From Mycolicibacterium grossiae (GTDB lineage: Bacteria > Actinomycetota > Actinomycetes > Mycobacteriales > Mycobacteriaceae), in assembly GCF_008329645.1 (NCBI RefSeq), contig NZ_CP043474.1, forward strand, positions 4,464,001-4,528,000: a DNA stretch of 64,000 nucleotides, written 5' to 3'. The notes beneath the pieces are model-generated. The model saw only the letters and a list, made by a program, of their open reading frames with translations, was not told the origin of the DNA and searched no databases. This document shows positions 7,932 through 15,833 of this stretch, one piece after another (position 1 is the first letter of the stretch; each line of letters begins with the position of its first letter). A program made the position numbers and the translations under genes.

Positions 7932-8804
7932 ATGGGGGTCACTGACGCTGTCACGAAGTTCGACGTATACCGCGGAATGGGCCGGTGGTTCGTCAATGGG
8001 TTCATGGATCGGCACGTGCTGACCATGGTCGCCATCATCGACTCGGTGCAGCGCGAGCGCGGTGTTCGTGGTGGAGTCGCCGAGATCGGCGTCCACCAGG
8101 GCAAGTTCTTCATCGGCCTGCACCTTCTGCAGAGACGCAGCGAGAAGTCCGTGGCCATCGACGTGTTCGACGACCAGGAACTGAACATCGACAAGTCGGG
8201 TCGCGGGAATCTGCGCCGGTTCCGTAGGAACCTTCGGGTCTGGTCATCGGAAGGCGAGGTGGTGATCAAAAAGGGCGACTCGACCAAACTCACGCCGGAG
8301 GCGCTCGGCGAACTGGCCGACGGTCGCATCCGCCTCTTCAGCGTCGACGGAGGACACACCGAGGACATCGTGCTGAGCGACATGCGCCTGGCCGACGCCG
8401 TACTCGCGGAGGGCGGCGTCGTCGTCGCGGACGACGTCTTCAATCAGGCGTGGCCCGGAGTGGCCGGCGGCACGATGCGGTACCTGGACGGAGACGCCAA
8501 CCTCGTGCCCTTCGCCGTCGGGTTCAACAAGGTGTTGTTCACTCAGCCCGAGCACGTCGAGAGCTATCAGGGTGCACTGGTCGCGCAGTTCGAGGACCGA
8601 CCGTGGCGCCTGACTCACAAGCGTTCGACCTTCGCCGGCCATTCCGTCGTCGTCCTCGGACCGCGCTCGGTGGGGGACCTGCTGTTCCGCAACGAACAGG
8701 CCGAGGACTTCTGGCGTGACACCTACCGCTCCGTCGTCGACGGCGCGCGACGTCGTCGTCAGTCCCTCGTAGCTGGCGGCACGCACACGGGGTCGGGCCA
8801 CTAG
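7932..8804 (+). CDS. Class I SAM-dependent methyltransferase (Methyltransf_24 type), substrate unknown
   Basis: 290 residues. A Rossmann methyltransferase core is visible: the glycine-bearing motif I in AEIGVHQGKFFIGLH (about residues 47-61), an acidic end of strand beta-2 in VAIDVFDD (about 74-81), and the conserved VDGGHTEDIVLSDM plus GGVVVADDVFN in the second half (about 139-177). This layout fits the family of small-molecule or sugar O-methyltransferases grouped under Methyltransf_24. The C-terminal 100 residues are specific and charged. The start ATG 7932 is well supported by GGGAGGGG six bases upstream. It stands alone between a phosphotransferase gene and lipT, so the context does not reveal its substrate. 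Confidence 0.75.
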   Translation: MGVTDAVTKFDVYRGMGRWFVNGFMDRHVLTMVAIIDSVQRERGVRGGVAEIGVHQGKFFIGLHLLQRRSEKSVAIDVFDDQELNIDKSGRGNLRRFRRNLRVWSSEGEVVIKKGDSTKLTPEALGELADGRIRLFSVDGGHTEDIVLSDMRLADAVLAEGGVVVADDVFNQAWPGVAGGTMRYLDGDANLVPFAVGFNKVLFTQPEHVESYQGALVAQFEDRPWRLTHKRSTFAGHSVVVLGPRSVGDLLFRNEQAEDFWRDTYRSVVDGARRRRQSLVAGGTHTGSGH

Positions 8805-8814
8805 GTCCGAGCGG

Positions 8815-10323
8815 TCAGTGCGCGGTGAGGGTGAAGCCCTCCCATGCGCGACGCCGTTCGGGGCTCGGGTCGTTCTCGACGCGGGTGCGTCGGTCGAACA
8901 CCAGGACGGGCCGGTCGGCGGTGTCGTAGACGGGCCAGCCCTCCCCCGGGACGCCGGAGCGGCTGAAGGACCGCCAGCGGTTCTGCACGTCGTTGCTCAC
9001 GCGCCGCGCGGACCGTTGATCGGCGGCCGCGGTGAGCAGCGCGCCGAAGCGCGTCCGGTAGACGTCGAACACCGCGAACAGCTCGGTGGCGTGCGTCGCG
9101 CCGAGGCCCGACCAGTGGAACGTCCGCGGCGCATAGTCGTAGCGGTAGACGTAGGTCGGTTGGTACCGGGAGTGCGCCTCGGCGATCTGCCACGCCGCGG
9201 TGCCGAACGCGAAGTCGCCGCCGAGCCGTACGCACGCCGCCGCGCTGGGATAACCGGGGTAGGCCTTGGTGATCCGCTCCCGGACCTCGATGTCGCTGTC
9301 GGCCAGCAGCATCTCGATGGCGGGCTCGGTGGTCGGCAGCAGCTGTAGGAAGCGGGTGAACAGCCGCCCCTCGGACTTGTTGGTGCCGACGATCAGGGGC
9401 ACCCGGTGCGCGTCGCCGTCGCGCATCGCCGCAACCGGGTCCTTGGGCAGCATGTCGGTGTCGTACGTGGGCCCGACGGGGAAGGCGCCGCGCATGGCCT
9501 TCATGCCGTCGATCATCAGCTGATCGAGTGCCTTGACGAGCGTCCGCGGGCTCGCCGACATCACGGTGGCCGCGCCGTCCGCGGGCGCCACGCCGAGCAG
9601 TTTCGTGAAGTCCTCGGCGAACGCGGCGGCCACCTCGGCGCTGCCCGCCATGCCGCTCGCGGGACTCTCGGCGATGGCGCGGTGGAACAGTCCGGCCGCC
9701 GACGGCGTGGCGAGCAGCGTGGCGACGGCGTGCGCGCCGGCGCTCTCCCCGAAGATCGTCACGTTGTCCGCGTCGCCGCCGAACGCCGCCGCATTGCGCT
9801 GCACCCACTGCAGGGCCAGTACCAGGTCGCGCAGGAAGAGGTTGTCGTCGATCGGGTCGTCGGCGGTGGACAGCGAGGAGAGGTCTAGGCAGCCCAGCGG
9901 CCCGAGGCGGTAGTTGACCGAGACGTAGACGCAGCCGCGCCGGGCGAGTGCGGCACCGTCGTAGATCGGGGTGGCCGAACTGCCCAGGATGTAGCCGCCG
10001 CCGTGGATGAACACCATCACCGGCAGCGGGCCGCCGTCGGAGTGCTCGGGCGTCACGACGTTGAGCGTCAGGCAGTCCTCGCTCATCGGTTGGTACTTGT
10101 TGACCCCGGTGAGCGTGTACTTCCGGTCCTGCGGCGCGCAGTAGGCGTAACCGTGGCAGTACCGTACGCCGCGCCACGGCTGCGGGGGTTGCGGCGCCCG
10201 GTAGCGCAGCCGTCCCACCGGGGGCCGCGCGTATGGGACCGAACGCCACCGATGGACGCCGTCACGGGTGAAGCCCTCGATGGTGCCGCTGTCGATCGTC
10301 ACGCGAACCGTGCGCTCGTGCAT
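8815..10323 (-). CDS. lipT: Type-B carboxylesterase LipT
   Basis: Serine hydrolase of the carboxylesterase type B family, 502 residues, close to the 511 of M. tuberculosis LipT (Rv2045c). It would hydrolyse carboxylic esters. The oxyanion-hole HGGG is at residues 107-110, and the nucleophile elbow FGESAGAH puts the catalytic serine at 194. The family's N-terminal RSVPYARPPVGRLRY, which packs the substrate gate, is intact, and the acid/His partners fall in the C-terminal half. No signal peptide is seen. The open frame continues upstream to 10569, but the ATG at 10323 matches the family start and leaves room for the divergent lppI promoter. The pairing with lppI in opposite orientation is the same as in M. 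tuberculosis. Confidence 0.9.
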   Translation of the reverse strand: MHERTVRVTIDSGTIEGFTRDGVHRWRSVPYARPPVGRLRYRAPQPPQPWRGVRYCHGYAYCAPQDRKYTLTGVNKYQPMSEDCLTLNVVTPEHSDGGPLPVMVFIHGGGYILGSSATPIYDGAALARRGCVYVSVNYRLGPLGCLDLSSLSTADDPIDDNLFLRDLVLALQWVQRNAAAFGGDADNVTIFGESAGAHAVATLLATPSAAGLFHRAIAESPASGMAGSAEVAAAFAEDFTKLLGVAPADGAATVMSASPRTLVKALDQLMIDGMKAMRGAFPVGPTYDTDMLPKDPVAAMRDGDAHRVPLIVGTNKSEGRLFTRFLQLLPTTEPAIEMLLADSDIEVRERITKAYPGYPSAAACVRLGGDFAFGTAAWQIAEAHSRYQPTYVYRYDYAPRTFHWSGLGATHATELFAVFDVYRTRFGALLTAAADQRSARRVSNDVQNRWRSFSRSGVPGEGWPVYDTADRPVLVFDRRTRVENDPSPERRRAWEGFTLTAH

Positions 10324-10411
10324 GACAAGACGGTAGCGAAGTCCCTGTATGCCCTGCACGGTGCGGCCCCGTCGGTGGGTCCTCCCAATGGTGGCGATTA
10401 CCCTGGCCCGC

Positions 10412-11095
10412 ATGCGACTGGCCGTGCTGCTCGGGGCGTCCGCGCTGGTGGCGGCGTGTTCGCCGACCTCCGGCGACGAGCCGTCGACGCCCGCGCTGAC
10501 CACGCCGTCGACCTCGGTGACGTCGAGCGCGTCGAGCAGGTTTCCGTCGTCGTCGGTCGTGCCGACCACTGCACCGGGTCCCGGCAGCCCGATCGCCGCC
10601 GTGATCGCCTGGGTGGAGGCGGGCGCCCCGACCGACGTCGCCGACTATCACGCGGCGACGCGCGACGGCGTGCGCACCGACCTCGGCGCCGACGTGGCCT
10701 TCACCGGGCCGGCGGGAACGCCGAACTGCATGACCGACGCCCGCGCCGACGGGGCGCTGGCGTGCCTGGTGGACCTGCGCGACCCGCCGCCTCGCCCCGC
10801 CGAGGTGTACGGGCAGTGGAAGGGCAACTGGGTGGACTTCGACGGGCCCAGCGTCGTCGTCGGCTCGGCGCACGGCGATCCCGGCCGGTTCGGCAACGGT
10901 GTGGGCGCCGAGCTGCCGCCGGGTGCCAGCCTGACGTTCGGCGACTACCGCTGCCGCACCGACGAGGCCGCCGTGTGGTGCGTCGACTACGCGCACCGCT
11001 CGGCGGTGTCCTTCGCCGCCGACGGCATCGGGACCTTCGGGTGCCTGCGGGCGACGCCCGCGCCTGCCGACGTCGGCCGGCGCTACGCCTGCTGA
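10412..11095 (+). CDS. lppI: Lipoprotein LppI
   Basis: 227-residue secreted lipoprotein. The N-terminus is a lipoprotein signal: MRLAVLLGASALVAAC, with the lipobox cysteine at about residue 16. A Ser/Thr/Pro-rich linker follows. The mature part holds the pattern TPNCMTDARADGALACLVDL and a second Cys pair (YRCRT, VWCVDY), probably disulfide-bonded outside the membrane. The protein would be anchored to the outer face of the cytoplasmic membrane; its role is unknown. The ATG at 10412 is chosen because it places the signal peptide at the very start; an upstream in-frame start at 10349 would add an unlikely charged extension. It faces lipT across 88 bases, the same order as Rv2045c-Rv2046. Confidence 0.85.
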   Translation: MRLAVLLGASALVAACSPTSGDEPSTPALTTPSTSVTSSASSRFPSSSVVPTTAPGPGSPIAAVIAWVEAGAPTDVADYHAATRDGVRTDLGADVAFTGPAGTPNCMTDARADGALACLVDLRDPPPRPAEVYGQWKGNWVDFDGPSVVVGSAHGDPGRFGNGVGAELPPGASLTFGDYRCRTDEAAVWCVDYAHRSAVSFAADGIGTFGCLRATPAPADVGRRYAC

Positions 11096-11109
11096 CGGTC
11101 CCGGAGACG

Positions 11110-12207
11110 TCAGGCGACGCCCTTGTGTCGCAACAGTGGCAGCACGCCCTCGGCGAACCAGTACGCCTCCTCGAGGTGCGGGTAGCCGGACAGGATGAAT
11201 TCGTCGAACCCGACCGAGTGGTACTCGTAGATCAGGTCGGCGACCTCCTGGTGGCTGCCGACCAGCGCGGTGCCCGCGCCGCCGCGGACGAGCCCGACGC
11301 CGGCCCACAGGTTGGGGTAGATCTCCAGCTGGTCGAGCTTGCCGCCGTGCAGCGCGGTCATCCGGCGCTGCCCCTCGGATTGCGACTTCGCATGCAGCGC
11401 GGTCTGTTTCGCGACGTGCTCCGGATCGAGTTCGGCGACCAGCTGGTGGGCGACGGCCCAGGCGGCCTCCGAGGTGTCGCGGCTGATGGTGTGCAACCGG
11501 ATGCCGAACCGGATCTCTCGGCCGCGTTCGGCGGCGAGGTCGCGGACCCTGGTGATCTTCGCGGCGGCATCCGACGGCGGTTCGCCCCAGGTGAGGTAGG
11601 TGTCGACGTACTCTGCGGCGATCGGCAGCGCTGCCGGTGAGGAGCCGCCGAAGTAGATGCGCGGCAACGGATCCGGCGGCGTGGACACCCGCGCGTCGGC
11701 CACCCGGTAGTGCTCGCCGGTGAAGTCGACGGGCTCGCCGCGCCAGATCGACCGGACGAGGTGCAGGAACTCCCCCGTACGCGCGTAGCGCTCGTCGTGG
11801 TCGAGCCAGTCGCCGAACCGGCGTTGCTCCAGGTCGTCGCCGCCGGTGACGATGTTGAGCAGCACGCGTCCCTCGGAGAACCGCTGCAGGGTGGCGGCCT
11901 GCTGGGCGGCCAGTGTGGGTGGCACCAGCCCGGGCCGGAAGGCCACCAGGAACTTGAGTCGCTCGGTCTCGGCGAGCAGCGCCGACGCGGTCAACCAGGC
12001 GTCCTCGCACCAAGTTCCGGTGGGCGTGAGGACGCCTTCGAAGCCGAGCCGGTCGGCGGCGCGGGCGATCTCCGCGAGGTAGCGGCGGGTCGGTGGCCGG
12101 TAACCGTCGGGGACGGACTGCTGCGACGAGGCGTGCGACGACCCGACGATGGAGCGGCTGTCGCCACTGGTGGGCAGGAACCAATGGAACTTGGCCGTGC
12201 TTGTCAC
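11110..12207 (-). CDS. ssuD: FMNH2-dependent alkanesulfonate monooxygenase
   Basis: Flavin-dependent two-component monooxygenase of the bacterial luciferase family; it splits alkanesulfonates to aldehyde and sulfite using FMNH2 supplied by a separate reductase, in the cytoplasm. It has 365 residues, close to the usual 380. Typical SsuD stretches are present: FHWFLPTSGDSR at the N-terminus, LTPTGTWCEDAW (about 62-73) with the active-site cysteine, NIVTGGDDLEQRRFGD and YFGGSSPAALPIAAEYVD. The start is GTG 12207, with AGGAG five bases upstream; the open frame continues far upstream only because ssuA is read in a different frame. It is the last gene of ssuCBAD, 8 bases after ssuA. No flavin reductase gene (ssuE) is in the cluster. 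Confidence 0.94.
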   Translation of the reverse strand: MTSTAKFHWFLPTSGDSRSIVGSSHASSQQSVPDGYRPPTRRYLAEIARAADRLGFEGVLTPTGTWCEDAWLTASALLAETERLKFLVAFRPGLVPPTLAAQQAATLQRFSEGRVLLNIVTGGDDLEQRRFGDWLDHDERYARTGEFLHLVRSIWRGEPVDFTGEHYRVADARVSTPPDPLPRIYFGGSSPAALPIAAEYVDTYLTWGEPPSDAAAKITRVRDLAAERGREIRFGIRLHTISRDTSEAAWAVAHQLVAELDPEHVAKQTALHAKSQSEGQRRMTALHGGKLDQLEIYPNLWAGVGLVRGGAGTALVGSHQEVADLIYEYHSVGFDEFILSGYPHLEEAYWFAEGVLPLLRHKGVA

Positions 12208-12215
12208 GAGGGCTC

Positions 12216-13250
12216 CTATCCGCGGTCGACGTAGAACGGCGTCAGGCGCTCGGAGAAGCGCCGGTCGACGAAGTCGGCGAAGCGCGGCGCGCCGGCGATC
12301 TGCCCGGACTCGGCGAACAGGTCCGTCATCTCCTGTTCGGTGGCGATCAGTTCGTCGGAGAGGTCGGCGGGCAGGCGCAGGCTGCGGCCCTGCGCGAGCG
12401 CCGCGACGTCCGGCGGAAGGGAGACCTCCGTGGCGTACTTGGCGGCCCAGTCGTCGGGGTTGTCCTTCGCCCACCGGACGGCCTTGGCGTAGCGCACCAG
12501 TAGATCGCCGAGTGCGGTGTTGCGCCGCGGGTCGCTCAGCGCCTCGTCGGACGCCACCCCGAAGCCGGCGCCGTTGGTGACGCCGGTGGCGCTGGCGACG
12601 CTGCGCACGGGGACCTCCTTCTCGGTCTGCGCGGTGTAGGGATCCCACACCGCCCAGGCGTCGACACGGCGCTGCGTGAAGGCGGTGAGCGCGTCGGCGG
12701 GTTGCAGGAAGACGAGCTTCACGTCGGCCGGGGTGAGGCCTGCCCGGTCGAGCTGAACGAGCACATGGCCGTGCGCCGAGCTGCCCTTGGCCAGCGCGAT
12801 GCTCTTGCCGCGCAGGTCGGCGACGGTGCGCAGCGGCGCGTCGTCGTGCACCAGGATCTGATCGCCGACACCGCCCCCGTCGTAGGTGGAGACGACCTTC
12901 ACCTTGGCGTTGGCGGCCGCACCGAAGATCGGCGGGGTGTTGCCGGTGATGGCGAAGTCGATCTTGCCGGCGGTCGCCGCTTCGATCTGGGGCGGCCCCG
13001 AGGTGAAGGTGGAGAACTCGACGCGGTACGGCAGCCCCTCGAGCTGGCCGGCCGAGCGCAGCAGGGCCTCGGTGCCGCCCTTCTGGTCGCCGACGTGCAG
13101 GACGAGGTCGGACAGCTCGGAGAGCGGAACGTCCGACGGCGCCGTCTGGGTGCCGCCGGTCTGCTCGCGCGAGACACAGCCGGCGAGGAGGCCGAGCACG
13201 GCGATGAGTGCGGCCAGCCGCAACGCAGCCGACCGCCGGGTCGTGGACAC
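12216..13250 (-). CDS. ssuA: Aliphatic sulfonate ABC transporter, substrate-binding lipoprotein
   Basis: Solute-binding component of the sulfonate importer, 344 residues. The signal peptide ends in the lipobox LLAGC with the lipid-modified cysteine at residue 25. The mature part has the two-lobed SsuA/THI5-like fold signs: LVLHVGDQKGGTEALLRS at the start, ATAGKIDFAITGNTPPIF in the middle and LAKGSSAHGHVLVQL, the usual hinge and sulfonate-binding region. It hands sulfonates to the SsuC permease. The start is GTG 13250. It lies 29 bases after ssuB and 8 bases before ssuD, all on the same strand, so it is one transcription unit; sulfate starvation would be the expected inducer. Confidence 0.93.
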   Translation of the reverse strand: MSTTRRSAALRLAALIAVLGLLAGCVSREQTGGTQTAPSDVPLSELSDLVLHVGDQKGGTEALLRSAGQLEGLPYRVEFSTFTSGPPQIEAATAGKIDFAITGNTPPIFGAAANAKVKVVSTYDGGGVGDQILVHDDAPLRTVADLRGKSIALAKGSSAHGHVLVQLDRAGLTPADVKLVFLQPADALTAFTQRRVDAWAVWDPYTAQTEKEVPVRSVASATGVTNGAGFGVASDEALSDPRRNTALGDLLVRYAKAVRWAKDNPDDWAAKYATEVSLPPDVAALAQGRSLRLPADLSDELIATEQEMTDLFAESGQIAGAPRFADFVDRRFSERLTPFYVDRG

Positions 13251-13279
13251 GAATGTTCCCCCTTCGATGAGTGGCGGCG

Positions 13280-14017
13280 TCAGAACTGGACGCCGAGGTG
13301 GTCGAGCAGCGTGGCGCGGTCGCGTTCGGTGTCGGCGGACGGATCACCGGGCGGGCGGCGCACGTCGGCGACGTCGAGGGTGTGCACGATGCGGCCGGCC
13401 TCGAGGACGACCACCCGGTCGGCGAGGGCGACCGCCTCGTCGACGTCGTGGGTGACCAGCAGCACCCCGAAGCGGTGTTGGCGCCACAGGTCGAGCAGCA
13501 GTGCGCGCATCGTCAGCCGGGTCAGCGCGTCGAGGGCACCGAACGGTTCGTCGAGCAGCAGCAGCTGCGGCTCGGCGACGAGCGCTCGTGCCAGCGAGAC
13601 CCGTTGCGCCTGACCGCCCGACAGCGTGACCGGCCAGGCGTCGGCGCGGTCGGCCAGGCCGACGTCGGTGAGAGCGGCCTCGGCTCGGGCCAAGACCTCG
13701 GACCTGCGCAGCCGCGCCCGGGTCAAGCCGTAGGCGACGTTGGTGCGGACGTCGCGCCACGGGAACAGCCGCGGTTCCTGGAAGGCGAGCGCCGGCGCCC
13801 CGGCGACGACGCGTTCGCCGCCGTGGTCGTCGGTCAGGCCGGCGAGGACGCGCAGCACGGTCGACTTGCCCGATCCGCTGCGGCCGATCAGGGCGACGAT
13901 CTCGCCGGTGGCGATGCGGAGCGACACGTCGACGAGGACGTGGTGGTCGCCGTACCACTTGTCGACGCCGCGCAGTTCGGCGGCGGTGCCGGTGGAGCGT
14001 TCGGAGGTGAGGGTCAC
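13280..14017 (-). CDS. ssuB: Aliphatic sulfonate ABC transporter, ATP-binding protein
   Basis: Cytoplasmic ATPase of the sulfonate importer, 245 residues. It shows a complete ABC cassette: Walker A GRSGSGKST (about residues 44-52), Q-loop at AFQEPRLFPW, signature LSGGQAQR, Walker B LLLLDEPFGALD and switch histidine in THDVDEA. The N-terminus follows a short Thr/Ala-rich extension. The start is GTG 14017, which overlaps the ssuC stop by four bases (GTGA). The frame remains open upstream, inside ssuC, but that part is a shadow. The QEPRLFPWRDV stretch is typical of SsuB/TauB rather than of amino-acid or metal importers. Confidence 0.94.
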   Translation of the reverse strand: MTLTSERSTGTAAELRGVDKWYGDHHVLVDVSLRIATGEIVALIGRSGSGKSTVLRVLAGLTDDHGGERVVAGAPALAFQEPRLFPWRDVRTNVAYGLTRARLRRSEVLARAEAALTDVGLADRADAWPVTLSGGQAQRVSLARALVAEPQLLLLDEPFGALDALTRLTMRALLLDLWRQHRFGVLLVTHDVDEAVALADRVVVLEAGRIVHTLDVADVRRPPGDPSADTERDRATLLDHLGVQF

Positions 14018-14829
14018 TGGCGGTACCTCAGGGCTCGGCGTTCGAGGATGCGGACGACGGCATCGGTGCCGATGCCGAGCAGGGCGTAGACGATCAGCCC
14101 GAAGATGATGACGTCGATGCGCAGGAAGTCGCGGGCGTTGTTGATCAGGAAGCCGATCCCCGAGTCGGCGTTGATCTGTTCGGCCACGATCAGCGTCAGC
14201 CACGCGATCGCCAGCGACTGCCGGAAGCCGACGAGGATCTGCGGCGCGGCGCTCGGCACGATGATGTCGAGGAACTTCTGCCGGAACGAGAAGCCCAGGA
14301 CGGTGGCGGTCTCGAACAGCTTCGGGTCCACCTGCCGGATCGCCGAGAAGGTGTTGAGGTACAGCGGAAAGCTGACGCCCAGCGCGACGAGCAGCACCTT
14401 GGGCAGTTCGCCGATGCCGAACCAGAGGATGAACAACGGGATCAACCCGAGGTGGGGCAGCGCGCGCACCATCTGCATGGGCGGGTCGATGGTGGCTTCG
14501 CACCACCGGGACAGTCCGACCGCGGTGCCGAGCGCGACACCGACGACGCCGCCGAGGAGCAGTCCCTCGATCACGCGCAGGCCGGACACGCCGAGCGCGT
14601 CGGCCAGTTGACCGTTGCGGATCAGGTCGACGCCGGCCTCGAGGATGAGTGACGGCGCGGGCAGGACGTCCTGCGGGATGAGGCCAAGGGCGCTGCCGAG
14701 CTGCCAGAGCGCGAGCAGCACGACCGGTGACGCGAGCCGGATGAGAGCCCACCGGCGTTGCGACGGAGCGGTTCTCGGGGTGGGTCGGGCCACCGTGGCA
14801 GCGGCGGCGGCGTCGATGGGAGCAGTCAC
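14014..14829 (-). CDS. ssuC: Aliphatic sulfonate ABC transporter, permease
   Basis: Inner-membrane permease of the sulfonate importer, 271 residues with about six transmembrane helices (the first at about 29-47). The BPD_transp_1 coupling loop that meets SsuB is visible as TATVLGFSFRQKFLDIIVPSAAPQI near residues 173-197, and AWLTLIVAEQINADSGIGF is characteristic of SsuC/TauC permeases. The start is GTG 14829 and it is the first gene of the ssuCBAD operon. Upstream, the leader of about 100 bases ends at the terminator of the preceding lipoprotein gene, so the operon has its own promoter there; no clear operator was recognised. Confidence 0.93.
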   Translation of the reverse strand: MTAPIDAAAAATVARPTPRTAPSQRRWALIRLASPVVLLALWQLGSALGLIPQDVLPAPSLILEAGVDLIRNGQLADALGVSGLRVIEGLLLGGVVGVALGTAVGLSRWCEATIDPPMQMVRALPHLGLIPLFILWFGIGELPKVLLVALGVSFPLYLNTFSAIRQVDPKLFETATVLGFSFRQKFLDIIVPSAAPQILVGFRQSLAIAWLTLIVAEQINADSGIGFLINNARDFLRIDVIIFGLIVYALLGIGTDAVVRILERRALRYRQ

Positions 14830-14931
14830 GATGCCGCGACGCTACGTGCCGGTGCGGCGGGTGAGAACCGTTCGGTTCGGCACGAGGAAAAGCCCGGGGC
14901 TCGACGGAACCAGGACCCTGGGAGATGCCGA

Positions 14932-14973
14932 GGGCCCCGCCGCCGCCCGGACGATCGGACGGTGGCGGGGCCC
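14932..14973 (-). terminator. Hairpin terminator after the 14984-15709 lipoprotein gene
   Basis: GGGCCCCGCC at 14932-14941 pairs over ten bases with GGCGGGGCCC at 14964-14973, with a 22-base loop that can itself form a small inner stem. It begins 11 bases after the lipoprotein stop codon and separates that gene from the ssu operon. There is no U-tract. Confidence 0.7.
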
Positions 14974-14983
14974 CGGGGTGGCG

Positions 14984-15709
14984 TCAGCCGAAGCGGGTCG
15001 TGCCGGTGACCAGCGTGCCGGTCACGTCGCGCCCGTTGATCTTCGAGGTGAGCGTGCCGTTGCCGAGCTTCACGTTCTGGTCGGCCTGCTGCAGCAGGCG
15101 CTTGCTGCGCACCTGCGCCTGGAACTGAGCGGTGTTGAGCTGTTGCAGCTGAGCCTGTTCGAAGTCACGGCCGGACACGCCGCCGTTGAACTGGACGCCG
15201 GTGACGGTGCCGTCCGGGCGCACGATCCAGGAGGCGCGGACGCCGTCGAGGGCGGCGGTGTACATGCCCGCCGCTCCGCTCACCTGCGGGGCGGTGAAGC
15301 GGTAGGTGACGCCGTTCATGACGAGGTCGCCGGTGAGGTCGGTGCCGGTGAAGGAGGCCTTGAGCGTGTCGCGGAACTTGCTGGTGATGCCGATGTCGTC
15401 GCCGTTCCTGGTGCCGAAGAACCACGCCTCGTCGTCGACGCCGTTGCAGGCGTAGGCGGTCACGCTGTCGCCGTCGACGGAGATGCCGATCGCCATCTTC
15501 TTGCCGTCGGCCTCGGTGTCGGCCATGAAGCGCGCCGAGGCGGGGAACGGTGCCGGCGTCGCCGCCTCGGGCGACGTGGACGACGTGGCCGACGTGGACG
15601 GGGCCGCCGAGCTGGACGACTCGGACGACGTTCCCGAGGAGCAGGCCGACAGGGCGAGGGCCAGTAGTGCGATGAGCCCGACCATCAGGGTGCGGAGATG
15701 TCTTGTCAT
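14984..15709 (-). CDS. Putative secreted lipoprotein, function unknown
   Basis: 241 residues. A lipoprotein signal peptide with lipobox LSAC (cysteine 23) is followed by a Ser/Thr/Ala/Pro linker of about 40 residues. The mature part (about 65-241) looks like a small beta-rich domain with the phrases GISVDGDSVTAYACNGVDDE and LVMNGVTYRFTAP, then a helical C-terminus rich in Gln. I do not recognise a characterised family. The protein should sit on the outer face of the membrane. ATG 15709 is favoured over upstream ATG codons because it has GGTGG in front and gives the tightest signal peptide. It is a single gene with its own terminator, lying between the ssu operon and the winged-helix/hydrolase gene. 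Confidence 0.7.
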   Translation of the reverse strand: MTRHLRTLMVGLIALLALALSACSSGTSSESSSSAAPSTSATSSTSPEAATPAPFPASARFMADTEADGKKMAIGISVDGDSVTAYACNGVDDEAWFFGTRNGDDIGITSKFRDTLKASFTGTDLTGDLVMNGVTYRFTAPQVSGAAGMYTAALDGVRASWIVRPDGTVTGVQFNGGVSGRDFEQAQLQQLNTAQFQAQVRSKRLLQQADQNVKLGNGTLTSKINGRDVTGTLVTGTTRFG

Positions 15710-15782
15710 GTCCACCAGCATGGAGATCTTGATTCGACCGCGCATGGAGTTTTCATGGAGATTGCGTGGAGATGCGGCCGAG

Positions 15783-15833
15783 TCACCCGGCTGGGATCAC
15801 CCGGCGGCGGTCACCCGGCAGGGATCACCCGGC
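15783..15833. repeat. Four tandem 14-bp repeats spanning the stop codon of the hydrolase gene
   Basis: TCACCCGGC occurs at 15783, 15797, 15811 and 15825, exactly 14 bases apart, each followed by a variable GGGA/GGCGG/GCGA tail. The copy at 15825 supplies the TGA stop (on the minus strand) of the winged-helix/hydrolase gene; the other three lie just after it in the gap toward the lipoprotein gene. Confidence 0.85.

Noticed and set aside
11110..13347. A fused SsuA-SsuD protein of 745 residues
   Set aside because: The first half of that frame is Arg/Pro/Ala shadow of ssuA. SsuD has its own GTG start and ribosome site at 12207.
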